Numbered from the stretch's first letter, positions 36,890 through 49,734 are shown. The stretch is DNA of 64,000 nt from Apostichopus japonicus (GCF_037975245.1 NC_092577.1:8343013-8407012); one strand, 5' to 3'. Notes: generated by a model from the sequence alone, not told the origin. Numbers and translations are program-made.

Positions 36890-37577
36890 ATATGCAGGCG
36901 CGTATCCAGGATTTTCAAACCCGGGGGGCGCGAATTACTATCTAAGCGGAGCGCCACCATCGGTTGGCGCGCAGCGTACAAGAAAATTTCTTGTTTTGAA
37001 ACCCCCCAGATCACCGGAAACGGCACTTCTCGGGCTTGAAATGACCAACCAGATGTACACTTTTTGCCTGAGAACCAAGTATTTCCTAATAATTTTTTTT
37101 TTTTCCATCCATAACCTTTTTGAAGATTGTCAACCCGGCGCACATTATGTTCGACCTGATCGCATCTCCTGTGGGTCTTTGCTTTTGTAGGTGATTCTAC
37201 GTCGCGGCCCACAATACCCCTCAGCCCCACTTTTCAAGGTTTTAAGCCCCATATTTGTTGAGAATTTGAAAATTCACATTTCTCGTGAATAAACTCACTT
37301 CAAAACATACCCATAATGTTGTACAAAATTTCATCTATGGACAACCAATATAGAAAAAACTTCCTTGAACCCCTAACAGACCGGTCAAAATTGCACGAGT
37401 AGAGGGAAGTGTGATGTAGAATGTTGGTCAGAAATTGTCGAAAATTCAGACACAGTTAAGTTATTGGTGTACAAATATTAAAACCTGTTATAACGGCTAT
37501 TATAAAACTTGGTTGAAGAAAATGAAAAAATAGCAGATATTTCCGAAACCGAACACTACACACATAGGCGTAGGAGG

Positions 37578-37970
37578 CGCGGCGGCAGTGGCGGAGCTAG
37601 GGGTATTGGTCAGGAGTGGCGAGAATGGTCTGAAGGGGCGCTTTCGACACTATCTAAGCGGAGCGCCACCACTGGTTGGCGCGTAGCGTAGAGAAAATTT
37701 TTGAGTAAAGATACTCCCTAGATCGCCGGAAATGACCCTTTCCGGGCCTGGCTAATTTGCAGATAAACGAAGAATAAGGTGTCATCGCCAAATTACAGCA
37801 ACAAAATGTGACAAATGTCAATAAGTAGATGAGAGCGCAATAAAAAAGTCAATAATCACGAATAAGTAAAAAGTGGTAAAGAGCTGAAAAAGGCGCCAGC
37901 AGTCCATTTGAGTCCGTCAGAGGGGCATCCGCCCCCCTGACCATATGGACGCTCCGCCACTGCGCGGCGG
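37578..37970. mobile_element. nested 377-bp hAT MITE with 8-bp target duplication
   Basis: The element spans 37586-37962. CAGTGGCGGAGC and GCTCCGCCACTG are perfect 12-bp inverted ends. CGCGGCGG flanks both sides (37578-37585 and 37963-37970). It interrupts another repeat whose halves rejoin as CATAGGCGTAGGAGG on the left and GGGGTGCAGGCC on the right. It carries one GCGCCACC module and no ORF. Confidence 0.92.
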
Positions 37971-38230
37971 GGGTGCAGGCCCTAATTCGCCATTACTAAT
38001 GTAAAAGAGAGGTTTGACATAATTGGACCTCCATGCTTTTTATACATCTACATGTGACATGTCGTTGTCTACATTAGCATCCCGCGGTATACTGCGCAAT
38101 TTGAACGGACCGTACGGTACATGATGGCATGCGATGTAATAACCGATGCTTGCTTATATGATATTGACATGAACACGTTGAACGCGCGCGGAGGGCGCGA
38201 AAATTTTTGGTTATTTTTTCAGGCAAGTCG
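37971..38230. repeat. fragment of a CATAGGCGTAGGAG-type repeat
   Basis: Reverse-complement similarity to 45478-45600: shared CGACTTGCC, ATAACCAAAA, GCGCGTTCAAC and ATCRCATGCC in matching order. The family start CATAGGCGTAGGAG is at 37563 here and 45433 there. It is non-coding. Confidence 0.65.
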
Positions 38231-38814
38231 GACAGTTTTGAGGCTTTTCATCCTGGAACGCCATTTTCATGCTCACTGATATGATGTGATATCTGCTGTT
38301 TGCGTTACAAATTCGAACAGGCGCGTAGCGAGGAATTTGCCAAGTGAGGGGCGAAGCCTGTAGGCAAATTATCTAAGCGTAGCGCCACCATAGGTTGGCG
38401 CGAAGCGTACAAGCAAATTTTGGCCGAAAATGTCTCCCAGATCATTGGAAATGACACTTCCCAGGCCTTGTAAGTTGCCTCTAAGCACTTTCTATTTTGA
38501 AATTACTTAGCGATATCATTTAAAAAAATGCTGAATGGGGGGGGGGGGCGGGCGGTCGCCACCATCCCAAAATGCGTCATGTTCCCCGACGACACGGTCG
38601 AGTTCGAGACCAGCCACAGTTGGTTTCATAGCACAATTCTACACACGCGCTATGATAGACCATATATAGTATATATATATATAGATCATTAGTGAGAGAG
38701 GAAAATGGAAACGTCAAAAAATAGAGTTGTCGGGGTAGGGTGAGTCACACTTTTACGAAATCATTGATCCGTCACTGGCTACCCTTCAGCGCTGTAATGA
38801 TGTCACTGTTCTTC

Positions 38815-38985
38815 TTTCTCTTCCCGGTGTCTTCGCGTTTTGCTTTTCCTCCCTCTTTTTCTCCTTTTTCTCTCTTTCTTCTTTTTCTTTTCTTTTCCCT
38901 TCCTTCCTCTCCTCCTCCTCTTTTTTCCCCTCTTTTTTCCTTTTTTCTTCTCTTTTTTTCTCTTCTCTTTTTCTTACCCGGGGGG
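38815..38985. repeat. polypyrimidine tract
   Basis: About 170 bp of almost pure C and T on the plus strand (TTTTCCTTTTTTCTTCTCTT-like). It gives Phe/Leu/Ser/Pro frames on one strand and Lys/Arg/Glu frames on the other, which are artefacts of composition. Confidence 0.9.
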
Positions 38986-39028
38986 CGCGCGCCCCCAACG
39001 CCCCCCCCCTGGATACGCACCTGATATG

Positions 39029-42000
39029 GATACTTTTTCTTAGCTAGAATGAAGTAATTGTTTTCGAAGTAAAGGATAGGCATCAGCTCACCGAGAATGT
39101 TAAAATCGCGGGTTTTATTCTTCCCTTAATTAAAATCCCTAAAGAAAACTCAGTGTCTCGATTGTATTTTATTCAATTCCTTTATAGTTAACATATGCTT
39201 TAACTTGGACCTTCTGATATTCAGTCAACAACTATAGGCTGATATTTTTTTATCATTTATGAGTTAGATTCCTAAGCATGTCCTCCCGCTAAAAAGTAGT
39301 AATTCTACCTTTTCGCGGGTGATGTTTGAGATTTCTAACAAAGCCTAACTTTATGACTAATCTAGCCTATAGCCTACCTAAGTTTAGCCTGCCGTTCGTA
39401 CACATCCTAGCCTTTGCCTCTATACCATACCGTCAAATTATCTCACTGATCCATAATTACTGTTTTAGCTATTAGCAACGGTTCCTCTCCATTAAATAAT
39501 CCATATTAATAAACACTCAACAAGTCAATGGTAACACACAACTCCCACGAATATACTACGTACTCTGCAACTCCACTAATGTAATACTAAACTATTCATT
39601 GTCAGTAGATGTGAACAGGTATTCAATAGCATGAGTCACCGATATTCATATATATATACAGGTGTTTCGTAGCTTTTCGCGGGTGATGTTTGAGATTTTT
39701 AACAGACATTTTGGCGCCAATAGAAGTAAATGTACGTAACGTGATACATGCCCGGTGGAAACAGACAGTTTAAAAACTGACGTAAATTGGATATGTAGTA
39801 CTAAGAATTCAGGGGTCGAGGAAGTAAATAATACAACACAAACTCTATCAAGTACGGTAGATGAAGCTATCATTGTCATTTCCTCTAAGCGGTAGGGTAC
39901 GTGCTAGTCCGCCCACCCCCACACCAACGGTTACAATGTGGGCCAAAAGCATTTTATGTACACATTCAGGGGGGGGGGGGCATCCCAACTGATTTAGGTA
40001 GGGCCTACATTATCATGGAAAGGCCAGAGAGGAAAGAAGAATTTAAAAACGGAGGAGGTGTGGTTGTTGGCTTGTTGAATTCAAATCTCAGTAGCCCCGT
40101 CCTCTGAATTCTTTTTGAAAATTGATGTTAACTTGTGCCCCTCGAGGCATGATTAGAGTCAATAAGGTGTAAATTTGGCTCCATACACATGCAGTTCTGC
40201 TATGAATTTTTTTTTTCGTAAAGTCGTAAGGGGAGGGGGCGGGGAGGGGTGTACACCCGTAGCAGTGGCATTCTTCTCAGCTGAATGTGACATTGTCCCC
40301 CCCCCCCCCTCCTCTTCTATTCAAGTGTATAATTTGGAAATTTTCTGATTAATGTTGAAATAGCAAAATACTTTCGTCTCGTTATTTCAAAAGTTTTTAG
40401 AAATGGTAAAATACTGACTTTTTTCCAAACTTTTAGTAAAACAGTATCCTGAAAAAGTATTTGTTCTTGTCCATAAAACCTATGCGACCCATAACACGTA
40501 AACACTTTCCCAAGCTGCTGTAAAAGAAAGTGTAAAGTATTCTATGAATGCATCATTACAAGAAAATTGTCGAGGTGCAAATGATGAATTTACATTTTCC
40601 AGCATTGTTCTCACTTTTAGATCTAACGAATTTGCCATTTTGTTGTAAATTGCTATGATTTGAATTGGAAGATTGATCATATATCTGAAAAAGAGGGGAA
40701 TTTCCCGCGTAGCCATAAAAACGACTTGAACAAGTTTCATTTTCAAAATCTAAACAACCAACGACACAGTGTAAAGCAGCGTTTCAAGAACGGTTGTACG
40801 GTATGGTTGTACTTCCCTGTTTGTTGGTGTGATTCCCCGAAGCAACAGTACTGGCTTACTAAATATGAAGATATTGCAGTATATTCCAGATGGTGAACAT
40901 ACTGAAAGAAACAGACCTAGAATATTGCAATAGTCAAAGAAGAAATCCCACGTATGTATTGTGTTCCTCTCAAGTTTCATATTGTTAGGCTATGTACCTA
41001 CAGTACAACTGTTGTGCAAGGACAGGGACATCATAACGTTAATTTATGGCTTAAGTCTTTTCTAGTCATATACTACTAGTGCAGCCTAACTTTGCCCCAG
41101 TAGTACTAGAGTCCAATGGTTTTTGTTACAATATTTAATACTACCACAATGCTAGCATAAAGCGTGACCTAGGCTCAGCACAATGTACAGTAGATGTTGC
41201 TGAAATATGGTGATGCTAGCCTGTTACAGTGTTTGTTGCAGCTTACAAGTTGAAGCCTGGGAGATTTTCCTCCCTCAGAATACTTGGATTATATTGGTTG
41301 ATTGAAGTAGTGTTCTACACTTGCGACATCATCCAACAGTTCGAAAGGTTTTAGTCAAATTTAGTCATAAAAACCTACTCTTCAAGTACAGTACTCTTGA
41401 GTTGTTTCCTCTCCTGGGATATTGTGGATTTAAGTGCTAACCTGCCAGTGAGTAAAGGTCAAATGAAATGCAAGGTTTTCCAGAGATTGAGATTCCATAT
41501 TCCATATCATATACAAGCATTATGTAGTTTGTGTCACCAAAATACTCAGTATGGGCTATAGCACCCCTCTCAAAATACTGCAGTGCTTTGCACCACCCTT
41601 ACTGGTCCAAGACAACCCATTATTGGAACATATCCATAATTTCCAGGGTTTGTGCTGATAATGCTCATTTCCTATTGACGTATCTTCAGCTTCAATATCA
41701 TTTGTACATACTTTTACATAGTTTACTTACTAGAAGTGTAGGAGTCTTTTACAGCAAACATGTGACGTTGATTGCCCAATTTGCCCACAGAGACTGCTGT
41801 AGTGTCACGTTGCTATCTGAATGCAAAAGTTCGTAAGAACTTTCATTTAAGCTTCAGAAACCAAACACTGTGATAAGTGTATAATCACTAAATTAAGAAG
41901 ATAAAAGATTGGATCAAAGTGGAACTGCACTACCATTGGTTTTTCTTTGTTGTGAGTATCCTTTTGTTTCTGAAGATGTCTGAAATTTCTGAACAACTAA

Positions 42001-44559
42001 TTTGATTTCATGTTAGTGTTTCACTTTTGCAGAAGTCAGTGAGGCTTGAACGGCTCCATGATGTAATAATTCTACCGCAGGAAGAAACCCTCTAGTGAAT
42101 ATGAAGACACAGACTGTACTGGATAAAGGAGTGCAGGACCTATGAACCTATCAAGCTTCCTTTGGTATCCTACACTTCTTGATGCACAGAGTTCCATAGG
42201 AATGGTAAGAATGAAGTAAATCTGGTTCGTTGTGACTTGATCCACCAAACTGCTGGCTAGCAAGCATGGTTAAGGAAGTTAAATTTCCCTGCCACTCTTT
42301 ATCAATATCATGGTATAATGACATTTCTTCCTTGCATATTTCAGAGCTACTGTAAATACTGTTTAAAATTAACACATTTAGAGGGCATTCAAAGATACAC
42401 AAGCACTGGCATCCATTAGGGTGGTGGGCACTTGCCTAACCCCCCCCCCCCTCCCCTACATGGGCTACTGTACACTAGGGCTTCAATTTATACTTCATAT
42501 AATTTATAATTTTCTTTCTAACATGTACAGTATGTACATGTATGCTTTAAACTTAGTAGAAGAGGACAAAAAGTCTCAGAGATGTTACAGGGCTCTTCTG
42601 AAGCACCTGGCTAGGGCTCAGATATATATTCCACAGAGTAAAATCAGATTAAGTATTTCTATTCTTGACATGTCCTTGTGTGCTTTAAATTGCTAGCAGT
42701 TTCCAAAAACTATGTGAAAATACTGAAGATTTGGAGAGCGTGCAGTACCCTTGTAAGTCCAGCCACTATAAACAGAGAACACAATTGGAATAATTCCTAC
42801 TAATCTGAGTAAATACAACTGTGAAAACAGAATTGTCACTTGCTGACCCATTCACCGCAGTTGGTTTTAAAGAATCTAATTGGTCTCAAAATTGATCTTA
42901 CTTCAACGACGTGAGTACGCTGGCTTACGAGGGGCATAGGGGGAAAAAATATGTGTCCCCAAATTTCACAATTTTGACTTTTTATCTCATAATTACAGGT
43001 ATATTTCAACTAAAAATTTTGAGGTTACAAGTGTCTTCATCTGCCAAATTTGTGGAAAGAACTGACCATATTGGATAGCTAATGACCAGCTGAGCAGGGT
43101 ACTCTATAAACCTTTGGTGATCTTAAATCTGGAAAGAGACCCCCCCCCCCCTCAGAGAGTGGTCAATGCAGGCAATGCAGTCTCCAGGGGCCTGGTGCCA
43201 TTAAATGAAGAAAAATAATATAAAAACACCCACCCACCAAAGCTGACACACTAAATTAGATACAATTATCTCCTGATGAGTGGAATTCAAAAGACATTCT
43301 GTCCTCAATAGGAAAGAAGACCTGTGCGAAATCTCACAATTTTCTCACTCAAGCCCAAACCATGCATGGTTGGGTTGTGTGAGGTTGGACTCTTCTTTGG
43401 GAGCTCATTTACATCACTGCACCACAACTTTATTTGCCACTTTCACTAAACAATGGACAATCCGGTTCAAGTTTGATGGTTTACTGGTTAATTGTATTTA
43501 CACTTACCTGGTTATTGGAATCTGAAGTGTACTTTCCTTCCTCTAGATTTTTTCTCTGTGAATGTCCATGTATACAGGGTAGTTAGCCAGAGACATACAC
43601 ATATCTATTCTGACTGACATTCTCAATATATCCTATCATTAGGACTTAATTTTTCATTCACATAATTTTCTTTTCTCTTCATTAGGTTAACTTGAATTAT
43701 CCTGAAGCGAGCTATTAGGGGAATACCTATTCCACCTGTAGTTACCAATTTTGGATGGAAGTTATCACACTGTGCTGACAAGGAAAATGAATGTTTCAGC
43801 AGCTGATATTTCCTCCATGTGATGGTAATCACATTAATGGTAAGTGTAGCATAGTAATGATAATGTTGCAAAGATGTCTGGTAGATTTTTGGATAGCATT
43901 GCAGATCAAGAAATACTCTTGTTTCTCCATTCACTCTCACTAAAAGAATTTTATTTAAAGTTTTAACTCATCCACTCAAAATACAACTGACAGATTTATT
44001 CCCTAGTAAGGACATAAAATGATCGGATTATTGCTGGATTAATCCAGTACTTGGTGTGTTTGTAATGAGGTTGCCATGACACAATAAAGCTCTGCCTAAA
44101 CACCCTCTGGTACATTTTACCATTTGCCAAACTGAAATAAAAATTGCCTCCTGAGACTCAAATGAATAAAGTCTTAGAGAACTCCTGACACTCCCAGAAA
44201 GGTAAGACTGGAAGACAACTTGTTGGTTTCTATGAAAGTAGTTTGGGTTCCCTACAAATATGTCTTCTGTTTAGGTATATACTTATTTTCTTCAGATTAA
44301 AACCAAAACTTGAAATACCATTTTAGATATTCTATAATGATGTAGAAACATTAAAGGAGTCAACTCGGTCTGTATTGCTGAGCTAAACGTGTGTTAGAGG
44401 TATTTGTAATGAACACTCCATCAAACAAACAAAAAAAAAACCTTGATTAATTTAGTTAGGTCACACATAGGTCACGCAACTATGGATATAATCTGAACTT
44501 TGTACTTTGTTTGTTATGATGTTTATTTACTGTAGTACAGTAGAGTTGACTGTTTAAAG
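39029..44559. other. stretch without a recognisable gene
   Basis: A 32-bp sequence CTTTTCGCGGGTGATGTTTG (and onward) occurs twice in direct orientation, at 39308 and 39671. C/G runs lie at 39969, 40298, 42440 and 43140. The plus-strand frames at 41.53, 42.42 and 43.28 kb have no recognisable domains. An exon-like module at 43.69 kb is listed separately. Confidence 0.45.
43686..43839 (+). other. exon-like module, related to those at 46.2 and 47.6 kb
   Basis: TTCTCTTCATTAG precedes 154 nt that end in GATGGTAATCACATTAATG before the donor GTAAGTG. The first 40 nt resemble the modules at 46162 and 47572, and the end resembles the end of the latter. Stops occur in the phases checked, so if transcribed it is non-coding or a dead exon copy. 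Confidence 0.35.
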
Positions 44560-44973
44560 CATGAGACTCTTCCGCGGAAACGCGGATTTCCGATTTTTTT
44601 TTTTTTTTTTAATTCGCGTTTTTTCTCGTAATTCGCATTTTTTTTTTTTTTTTTTCCGAACATGCTGGACTGTAAAGGGATGGAACACCGAATTTGACCA
44701 GTGGTGGAATCAAGTAGCACAGAGAAAGCAAAAGAGCCTTTTTTTGGTTCAAAAAAGCTAATGGATAAATTATACAAGCAGAAATTCCACACTTTTTTGG
44801 CGAGTTACGTGATGTGATAGATTCCATCTAGAGTCCACCATTTTGCATCTAAGACCTCCTTACCTGGCAAAAATTTTCTCAAGGGTAGGGGGACACCCCC
44901 TCCCTTTAAACCCCTCCACCAGGACGGCGATCGATGAATTTCAGATTTTTTTCCCCGGCTCAGTCTCATCCCT
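44560..44973. mobile_element. 414-bp TIR element, copy 1
   Basis: Starts CATGAGACTCTTCCGCGG and ends CCCCGGCTCAGTCTCATCC plus CTG. It is the same family as 55797-56211. Its left end lacks the first CAGG, so no target duplication can be scored. Central T runs of 18 or more bp and an internal TTTGGTTCAAAAAAGC segment are shared with the other copy. Confidence 0.8.
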
Positions 44974-45082
44974 GAAGATGATGGCTGGGTTTGCTTCTCT
45001 CTTAATTCTTTGATATTGTTCTCCAAACTACTAATTAACTGTCGCACACCAGTTCTAAGATCCACAATCACATCCTGTGAGG
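44974..45082 (-). pseudogene. possible coiled-coil exon cut by a TIR element
   Basis: On the minus strand AATAATGCTTCTTTAG precedes an open frame reading SQDVIVDLRTGVRQLI and continuing through SSLENNIKELREKQTQ, a heptad-like amphipathic helix, then PSSSG. Directly after that the TIR element at 44560-44973 begins, so any donor site has been lost or lies beyond the insertion. The frame runs on into the element only by chance. It may be a broken exon or a chance frame; no family is recognised. Confidence 0.3.
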
Positions 45083-45432
45083 CTAAAGAAGCATTATTCA
45101 AATAAGGTGTACTCAAAACCAGTGACATTGAGAGCCAGGCACAGTTCCATGCACAATTGTGTCACCAGATCCACTTTGTTTACAGTAAGTCTTTGTTTCT
45201 CCAAAGTTAAAGTATATCATTCTTTATCACACATTTCACCGGGCACTTAGCTGACAACTGTAGCCATCACCCAACCCCCACCCTCTCACACCAGGACTGC
45301 ACAGAACAAAGTGTTATGAAATACCAGTATACATCTGAAGATAGTAAAATATGTACTTTAACTCAATCAATTAAAGTACAATGTCATCATTTCAGAAATC
45401 CTACAAATTCATCAACCTATAGACAGTACAGT

Positions 45433-45610
45433 CATAGGCGTAGGAGCCCACTTTGATTTGTGGGGGGGGGGGGGGGCGCAACGACTTGCCCGAAAATATA
45501 ACCAAAATTGTTCGCGCTCCGAGCGCGTTCAACATGTGAATGTACTGTGATATAGGCATGCATCAGTTACTGTATTACATCACATGCCAATTACATACAA
45601 TCATTCGCTG
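45433..45610. repeat. CATAGGCGTAGGAG-type repeat fragment
   Basis: Begins CATAGGCGTAGGAG and a long G run, then matches 37971-38230 in reverse complement. No second end was found. Confidence 0.6.
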
Positions 45611-46161
45611 TGTTATTACCCTTCCAATTTGGTTAGAATTTTGGGGGAAGTTGTTATAATAATAATAATATAACCATTAAAAAACACATTTTTAATTTTT
45701 CTTTCAGTAGGTGCCCGAAAAATTATCACCATATTGCACGATTTTTCACAAAAATAGTTGGTAGGGAATATAAACTAGACTGTGGTATTGCTTGAAGTTT
45801 GTATTGAAGATTCAATGCTTGTCTCAATTTCAAATTAATATTTCTTTATATTTCAATTAGTTTGGTGTTAGGTGAGCTGTATATACACTGTGGGAAACAT
45901 TTTAAGACCTTGAACTCATCTTGTACAGTCTATAGATTTGTATTTTAGTTGCATTAGTTTCATTACATTGCTATTATAATTATAACTGAGTAATTTATTT
46001 TGAAACTACAGTAGCATACCATATGTTTATAGATCTGTGTTCTGTGTTTGACAATGTTACATGATAGAATGCTGCTACTTGCAGACTGGGTGATGACAAT
46101 TTACATTAATAATAACTTTATAACTGAAGACCAAATGCATTTTGTTTTTTCTCATCATCAG

Positions 46162-46261
46162 GTAAACTGGAATTATTCAGTCCTGAGATCAGCCTTCTTA
46201 GGGATTTACCATATCCGGATTACAGCTCTTGGAAGAAATGTGTACAGTTTCCATGAGCAGG
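46162..46261 (+). other. exon-like module 1 of copy A
   Basis: TTTTCTCATCATCAG precedes 100 nt, then donor GTAATG. One phase is open to the end (VNWNYSVLRSAFLGIYHIR and onward); another reads KLELFSPEISLLRDL, vaguely like NLR-type LRR sequence, before a stop. In copy B (56521-56626) the second phase is broken early. It is a possible decayed exon. Confidence 0.35.
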
Positions 46262-47571
46262 GTAATGATTGTATGGTCCACCACCTGATTCTTACCCCAC
46301 CCACCCATCCCCCTCTTCCATGAGAATACAAGCACTTTAATTGGATATTTTTACTCCATGACTTATTAGATGATCCCTTAAGGGAAATTTCCCCAATGGA
46401 AAGTCTATCATGCAGCACCCCTCCCCCCAACCCCCATCAATTCAAATCACTGCAAAACAAGACATTACATATGAACAATCTAGTTAGAATACTGCTAAAG
46501 GTTGTGTCTTAAACTCAGGGATTCTGCGAGACCTCTTTTGTTCAGTGTTTCTCTAACTGTAGCAAATTGTACCATAATTGTAGGTTTCAAGACGATGAAA
46601 TTCTGATGCCAAGAACATCTCTAATCTTTCAAATCTGACAAATTTTAATAGTCATTAGACATCCATTGTTTCATGATGAAACAGTTTCATTCCTGTGTGA
46701 GCATATACTGCTAGTGAAGGCTTTCTATTGTCACAGTCTCCAGATTGAGTGGATAGTATGTAATTTATAACAAGGTTCACCTATCCCATCATATGAAATA
46801 TTTGTCATGGATAATGATAGGTATTGAGTATTACACTATGACAAGCAACAGTTTATGATTCTATCACAGAAGATCATACAACACAATATGACAAGTTCTT
46901 GTAGGATTCAGCATGTTATGTCATTTGAAATCCGTAGTGCATTTGTATTCTTTTTATGTTCTTAAAGTTATCGTGTAATGTAGTAATTCTGTTAAAAGGG
47001 GGGGGGGTGGCATCAGGTTGCTGTCTATTTGCAAATTTGGAAATGAAGTTACTGGGAAAGTTGTGAAAGCAAAAATTACAACATTTATAAAATAGAGCAG
47101 CCTCTGCTTCACACTGGTATACCCAATATTTGACAAAAGCAATCCAGACCAGTAACTATACTGTACCTAACTTGGCTCTTGGTGTTCATACAAAGATGAA
47201 CAACTTCATTGGCCTGCTGCACCAAATAACGCTAAAAGTACCAAATTAGAAAGTGTGCTGATCAATTTCGTCTAATCCAAAGGATTGCAAACATGTTACC
47301 AATGTTAGCCTATTATTTTGTTTTGGATAAATTTTCAATAAAATGACTGAACTTGCAATTATAGAGTTGTTTCAGGGACACAGAATCATCATAGCATTAG
47401 CTTGTGTATCTGTGAGCAATGGAATAACTGTTGAGTACAGTAAATATTAAAAAGACACACTCAATAACAAAGGTTTTATTGTTTGCAATAAAGCATATCT
47501 AGTTCTGATATTCTCAATATACAATAAGTGACAACTGATTCTTATTGTCTTTGTCTTTATCTCCTCGTTAG

Positions 47572-47666
47572 GTAAATGTGGATTAATCAGTCTTGAGATG
47601 ATCTTTGGGGGTCACCTAATGCGGATCTTGCACAGAATGGTTTACAATATATAGCTGATGGTAATG
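47572..47666 (+). other. exon-like module 2 of copy A
   Basis: TTTATCTCCTCGTTAG precedes 95 nt, then donor GTAAGTG. Its beginning (GTAAATGTGGATTAATCAGT) resembles module 1 (GTAAACTGGAATTATTCAGT), so the two modules may be ancient exon copies. The best phase ends in a TAG that is absent in copy B. Confidence 0.35.
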
Positions 47667-49651
47667 GTAAGTGTATAATTATTGTATAGCAAGACTGGTA
47701 ACTAGCTGGGCTGTAGTTATAATTAGATTTGAGTCTGGGTAGAAAGTGACTTTGTTACTGCCTAATCCTGGAGGAACAGTAATTGTTTTGAAACTTGCTT
47801 GATCAACAAACTCCCTAAGGGCCTAAGGGAAGATAAGGTAGTACTCAGTCTTTACAATGTTGCCACACTCCTCTGTATTACCAGCCTCACTTCCACAAAA
47901 ATGTAGTAATGTACCTACTTGACATTATATCCTTTTGATATAAATGCAAGATTTGCTGAGGCTAAGAAATTTATAAATAATTTAATATTAACCATGTATA
48001 CTGCATCAGGAAGTGAGTCAGTGTTATTTACTATGAAGCCTACAGTATGTGCTTCCACTTGCTTAATGTTACATATGTAACAATTAAGTCTTTGTTAATA
48101 AAATGAAGAATCACTAACTGGAACCATATCTCCCTTTCCATTCTAACATTTCCTACCTACCCATCTCAGTGCATCTAAAACTCAAGAAAATTGATATCAA
48201 ATTTAAATCTGGAGATAATCTAGTCTTTATGCCATTTTCCAATGAGGTATATAATTTCCATTCTTACCCATTGTTTAATAGTGTTGATAGATTCTCTTAA
48301 TGTGTTTTGTCTAAAGATGTACATTATTTGCACTTCAGCTATAGTACTGGCCATTCAAGAGATATATCCATCAAACTCAAGCACATGTGCTTTCTACATC
48401 TATTTTCTGTTGCAGATAGCTCAAAAATTTGGTAGAAAACTTCCAGCAATTGTTGAAAGTTGTTTTATTGGCAAGGGGAAGGGGGAAGGGGGGCTTCAAA
48501 CTCTTCGGATGTAACATCGGTTACCACTACAACTGTTGTAAATTACTAATTGTATTGATTAGCTCAGATGCTAAACATATTCTTAAAAAGCAGCTAAGAT
48601 GCTTTGAATAATGATATTAGTCCTGTGCTGTTAGCTCTGTCAGCCCAACAAACCCCAAAATAGAAACAGAAATAGAACAATATATATATGCTGCCGGGCC
48701 ATTCCACACCAAGTGGTCCCAACGTGGAAAAATTAGAAAGGGTTATAAGTTGTCTCTCTTTGTGTATAATGTAAAGTAAGTAGGTTAGATTTTCATAAAC
48801 GGTTAAAGTTTTCTTCTTCTGATTCCTCAATCTTGGATTATAGCAATGAGTATCCATCTCAAACTGTAGGCACATTCACAGTGAATTATCAAACAATAAT
48901 TGAAAGTAGAAGAAATCCTTAAATGAAAGGAAAGTCCAAGCTTTCTTTTAATGTGGCAGTTAAATGCAGTCTGCTTATTAATCTAATAACACAATTTAAC
49001 AAATTTCCTTTATTATTGGTAACACAGATTATGTTAAAAATGCAACACTCTGGCTGTGACTTACGTGACAAAAATAGAAGGGAATGTTTTCCTCCAATAA
49101 TGTATAGTGTGTGAGAGCAAAGTGAGCTACAATTGTAAAAGTAGCTATAAAGGTTGATCTGTAACACCACCACTTTTGATCTATGTAACAAGCTTTAACA
49201 AATTTAGGGACTGTGTGACTTGAGTGACGTCACGTAAGTCACAAAGGGAAGTGTAACTTACGTGACAAGTTTATTCTCAACCCTTTCACACAGTTTTGAT
49301 GTCTTCTATACTAAAACAGGTTTATAACACCTTCCTATTTATCAAAGATACCAGGGGCGGATCCAGGGGGGGCCGACCCGGCCCCCACTTTTTGAAAATC
49401 AGTTGCGTTTTTTTTTTATGTGGTAGTACTTCAAATTTCCTAATAGGCATAACTTGGTGAAAGAAAAGCCTAATATATATCCAGCTGCTCTTCCCTGAAA
49501 CGTGATCGTTTTTATTCCAAATTTGAAACTAAGGCAATTCTCAGGCCTACGCGACATCACGTATTAATTAGATACGACTCAGTACTATAGTGCTGACTAT
49601 TACTGTCAGGGGAAATCAATGCATAGTTAGCAAGTATATCATAATTATCTG

Positions 49652-49734
49652 AATGAAAGGGGGTGTAGGCGGTTTTACACTATCTAACGCAACGTAGTCG
49701 CCAAGAACCTGAAGTATTTTTAAGGGAGGGCCCG
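49652..49734. repeat. left inverted arm of the Penelope-like remnant
   Basis: AATGAAAGGGGGTGTAGGCG through GGGAGGGCCCG. The reverse complement at 51192-51274 differs at about one position, showing the arms arose or were converted recently compared with the decayed coding part. Confidence 0.92.

Larger units (their letters stand above)
36930..38470. repeat. three copies of the TATCTAAGCGGAGCGCCACC module
   Basis: TATCTAAGCGGAGCGCCACC (or GCGTAGCGCCACC) followed by GGTTGGCGCG and AGCGTA, then CCAGATCRYYGGAAA, occurs near 36933, 37650 and 38370. A reverse-complement copy lies at 53690-53735 inside another element. It is a module shared between different TIR elements, not a gene. Confidence 0.8.
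36890..39028. mobile_element. 2.1-kb TIR element with 5-bp target duplication (composite)
   Basis: The element spans 36895-39023. The left end CAGGCGCGTATCCAGG and right end CCTGGATACGCACCTG are inverted with one mismatch. ATATG flanks both sides (36890-36894 and 39024-39028). The ends match hAT-like CA...TG termini, but the duplication is 5 bp rather than 8. Inside are three copies of a GCGCCACC module, a nested hAT MITE and a pyrimidine-rich tract. No transposase frame remains. Confidence 0.75.
45989..48695. repeat. duplicated block, copy A
   Basis: Collinear with 56342-59545 (offset about 10.36 kb at the start, 10.28 kb in the middle, 10.85 kb at the end). Shared landmarks: GACAATGTTACATGA, TCATCATCAGGTAAACT, TTCTTTTTATGTTCTTAAAG, GGTCATATGATGCGGATC or its variant, and GATATTAGTCCTGTGCTGTT. 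Copy A ends at GCTGCC, exactly where the TIR GGGCCATTCCAC starts. Confidence 0.9.

Noticed and set aside
38600-38615. GAGTTCGAGACC as a B box
   Set aside because: No A box at a suitable distance; it lies inside the composite TIR element.
38740-39083. Phe/Leu-rich and Lys/Glu-rich frames
   Set aside because: Purely due to the polypyrimidine tract.
40660-43525. Several plus- and minus-strand frames of 76-101 codons
   Set aside because: No recognisable motifs and no consistent splice signals.
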